Shown: one piece after another, positions 13,010 through 14,139 of the stretch
How positions within the stretch are numbered: position 1 is the stretch's first letter
How the letters are laid out: every line of letters starts with the position of its first letter
Origin: Candidatus Levyibacteriota bacterium
GTDB taxonomy: Bacteria > Patescibacteriota > Microgenomatia > Levybacterales > UBA12049
Direction: 5' to 3'
NCBI GenBank assembly: GCA_016184205.1
Contig: JACPDD010000029.1
Coordinates: 1 to 14,139, forward strand
Length of the DNA: 14,139 bases
The notes under the pieces: model-generated
Database searches by the model: none
What the model saw: only the letters and a program-made list of their open reading frames with translations
What the model was told of the DNA's origin: nothing
Made by a program: the position numbers and the translations under genes

Positions 13010-14139
13010 GTGCGGTTTTTGAAAAAAAATTATTTGACAATCCTTATTTTTATCCTGTTTTTTCTCCTTTTTTCTGTCTACAAAGATTTCTTTAATAATA
13101 AAAAAATTGTTTTCCCTTCTAATTTTTTAGTCCAATTTTACTCTCCATGGTCGACTCAAATATTTCCCAAATGGGAACAAGGTATTCCCCATAAACCTAT
13201 TGGTGTAGACCAATTTAGATTTTTTTACCCTTCTCGCGTTTTTTCTAACGAGTCTTTTCAAAAACTTGAGCTTCCTTTGTGGAACCCCTATATTTTTTCA
13301 GGAAATCCCCATATTGCAGATTTTCAATCAGCGGTTTTCTATCCGCTGTCAATGCTCTATTTATTGATACCAATGATGTCCGCATGGTCGCTCCTTATTA
13401 TTGTTGAGCCTATTCTTGCCGCTTTAGGAATGTATTTGTATTTGAGAAGGATAGCTCTTAGTAAGGCTGTATGCTTGTTTGGAGCAATTGCATTTTCCCT
13501 TTCCGGATTTATGATTGTATGGAGTCAGGAGAATATGGTGGTTCCACATGCAGCGCTGTGGATGCCCTATGTACTATGGTCTTTTGAGTCGTTTCTTCAA
13601 TCTAGGGAATTCCGTTACTTTTTTGCCGGTATAGCCTTCTTGGCATTATCATTTTTGGCAGGATTTTTCCAGGTATCCTTTTACATTTTTATTTTCACAT
13701 TAATATATGCCTTGGCTAGAATTTTTGTTTCAAAAACGCATACCGTTAGAAATGTTTTATTTGTGGTGGGGATGCTTATCCTTTCGCTTCTTCTATGCGG
13801 TATTCAGCTAGTTCCTTCCATGGAGGCATTTTTCCAATCAGCCCGTCCTGCATCAGACGCTTGGTACCTTTTTGATTCTTATCTTTTACCAATTACCCAT
13901 CTGGTAAATATATATGTCCCAGACGTATTTGGAAGTCCAGGAGCGTATAATTTTTTTGGCAGAGGTTTTTATCACGAAACTGTTGTGTACATTGGCGTCA
14001 TACCTCTTATTTTTGCTATATTTAGCTTCAAAAACGGAAGAAATAATTTCTTCTCAACATTTTTTCTAAGTGCAGCTCTTATTAGTTTTTTTCTTACTAT
14101 CCAGTCTCCTGCTACTACTTTCTTTTACAAACTAGAAAT
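13010..14139 (+). CDS. YfhO-like polytopic membrane protein (3' end beyond the window)
   Basis: Open from GTG 13010 to the window edge, about 376 codons without a stop. The translation starts VRFLKKNYLTILIFILFFLL, a membrane anchor with positive residues before it. A long extracytoplasmic-type loop follows (SPWSTQIFPKWEQ, then GVDQFRFFYPSRVF and LPLWNPYIFSGNPHIADFQS). Next comes a series of hydrophobic helices (FYPLSMLYLLIP, AWSLLIIVEPILAALGMYLYLRR in part, GAIAFSLSGFMIVW, AALWMPYVLW, YFFAGIAFLALSFLAGF and more). The LPLWNPYIFSGNP and AFSLSGFM blocks are the hallmark of YfhO-family proteins, which resemble glycosyltransferase-C-fold enzymes and in Firmicutes are linked to glycosylation of cell-wall polymers. 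The catalytic role here is inferred from the family. The GTG is chosen because a stop lies at 12995-12997 and a TATAAA box sits just upstream. TTG at 13019 is an alternative. Confidence 0.8.
   Translation, partial: MRFLKKNYLTILIFILFFLLFSVYKDFFNNKKIVFPSNFLVQFYSPWSTQIFPKWEQGIPHKPIGVDQFRFFYPSRVFSNESFQKLELPLWNPYIFSGNPHIADFQSAVFYPLSMLYLLIPMMSAWSLLIIVEPILAALGMYLYLRRIALSKAVCLFGAIAFSLSGFMIVWSQENMVVPHAALWMPYVLWSFESFLQSREFRYFFAGIAFLALSFLAGFFQVSFYIFIFTLIYALARIFVSKTHTVRNVLFVVGMLILSLLLCGIQLVPSMEAFFQSARPASDAWYLFDSYLLPITHLVNIYVPDVFGSPGAYNFFGRGFYHETVVYIGVIPLIFAIFSFKNGRNNFFSTFFLSAALISFFLTIQSPATTFFYKLE

Noticed and set aside
13034..13039. TTGACA inside the 5' part of the YfhO-like gene
   Set aside because: No acceptable -10 at 16-18 bp downstream, and it lies in the codons of the first membrane helix, so chance is the simpler reading.
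1..14139. CRISPR arrays, insertion sequences, integrase or attachment sites
   Set aside because: No regularly spaced repeats of 20-40 bp, no transposase or integrase motif in any gene, and no terminal inverted or flanking direct repeats noticed; the only tandem repeats are the two 7-bp arrays.

Overview
The window is AT-rich bacterial DNA that uses the standard code: TGA acts as the stop of the lysyl-tRNA synthetase gene at 7460-7462. The gene set mixes bacterial machinery (SecA with a C-terminal zinc motif, GreA, a bacterial SerRS) with archaeal or eukaryote-like versions of housekeeping enzymes: a class I lysyl-tRNA synthetase, an archaeal-type phosphopantetheine adenylyltransferase fused to a DUF359 dephospho-CoA kinase, and an ITPA-like inosine triphosphatase. 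Together with a nucleotidyltransferase-like family that I associate with these bacteria, this suggests a member of the Candidate Phyla Radiation (Patescibacteria), most likely Microgenomates. That placement is inference from gene content and was not tested with a tree.

Layout. 1-1893: a nucleotidyltransferase-like gene open to the left edge, overlapping the CoA-synthesis fusion gene. 1903-3186: glutamate dehydrogenase. 3187-3300: promoter, small terminator hairpin, then greA (3301-3774). 3796-5962: the two-enzyme threonine degradation pathway (2-amino-3-ketobutyrate CoA ligase, then SDR-type threonine dehydrogenase). 5981-8007: lysK and an ITPA/RdgB-like pyrophosphatase, overlapping by 4 bases. 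8024-9292: serS. 9293-9635: a non-coding stretch with a tiny highly basic ORF behind a perfect Shine-Dalgarno sequence and several stable hairpins. 9636-12320: secA. 12323-12964 (minus): a SAM methyltransferase convergent with secA. 13010-14139: a YfhO-like polytopic membrane protein, starting with GTG and cut off by the right edge.

How the parts relate. Threonine dehydrogenase and the CoA ligase turn threonine, NAD+ and CoA into glycine, acetyl-CoA and NADH. The fusion protein nearby would make the CoA from phosphopantetheine, and glutamate dehydrogenase is a second dehydrogenase of amino-acid metabolism. The rest is information processing and secretion. No mobile element, tRNA, rRNA or CRISPR array was seen.

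The most striking non-coding features are these. (1) Nearly every gene that is not translationally coupled has a TATAAT-like box ending only 6-11 bases before its start codon, often as an extended -10 (TGnTATAAT), which predicts leaderless or nearly leaderless mRNAs. (2) The secA upstream region breaks that rule, with a strong ribosome binding site, an 11-residue peptide and mutually exclusive hairpins. (3) greA has a promoter-terminator-gene layout like the GraL leader of E. coli. (4) Two 5 x 7-bp tandem repeats lie inside two adjacent overlapping genes.
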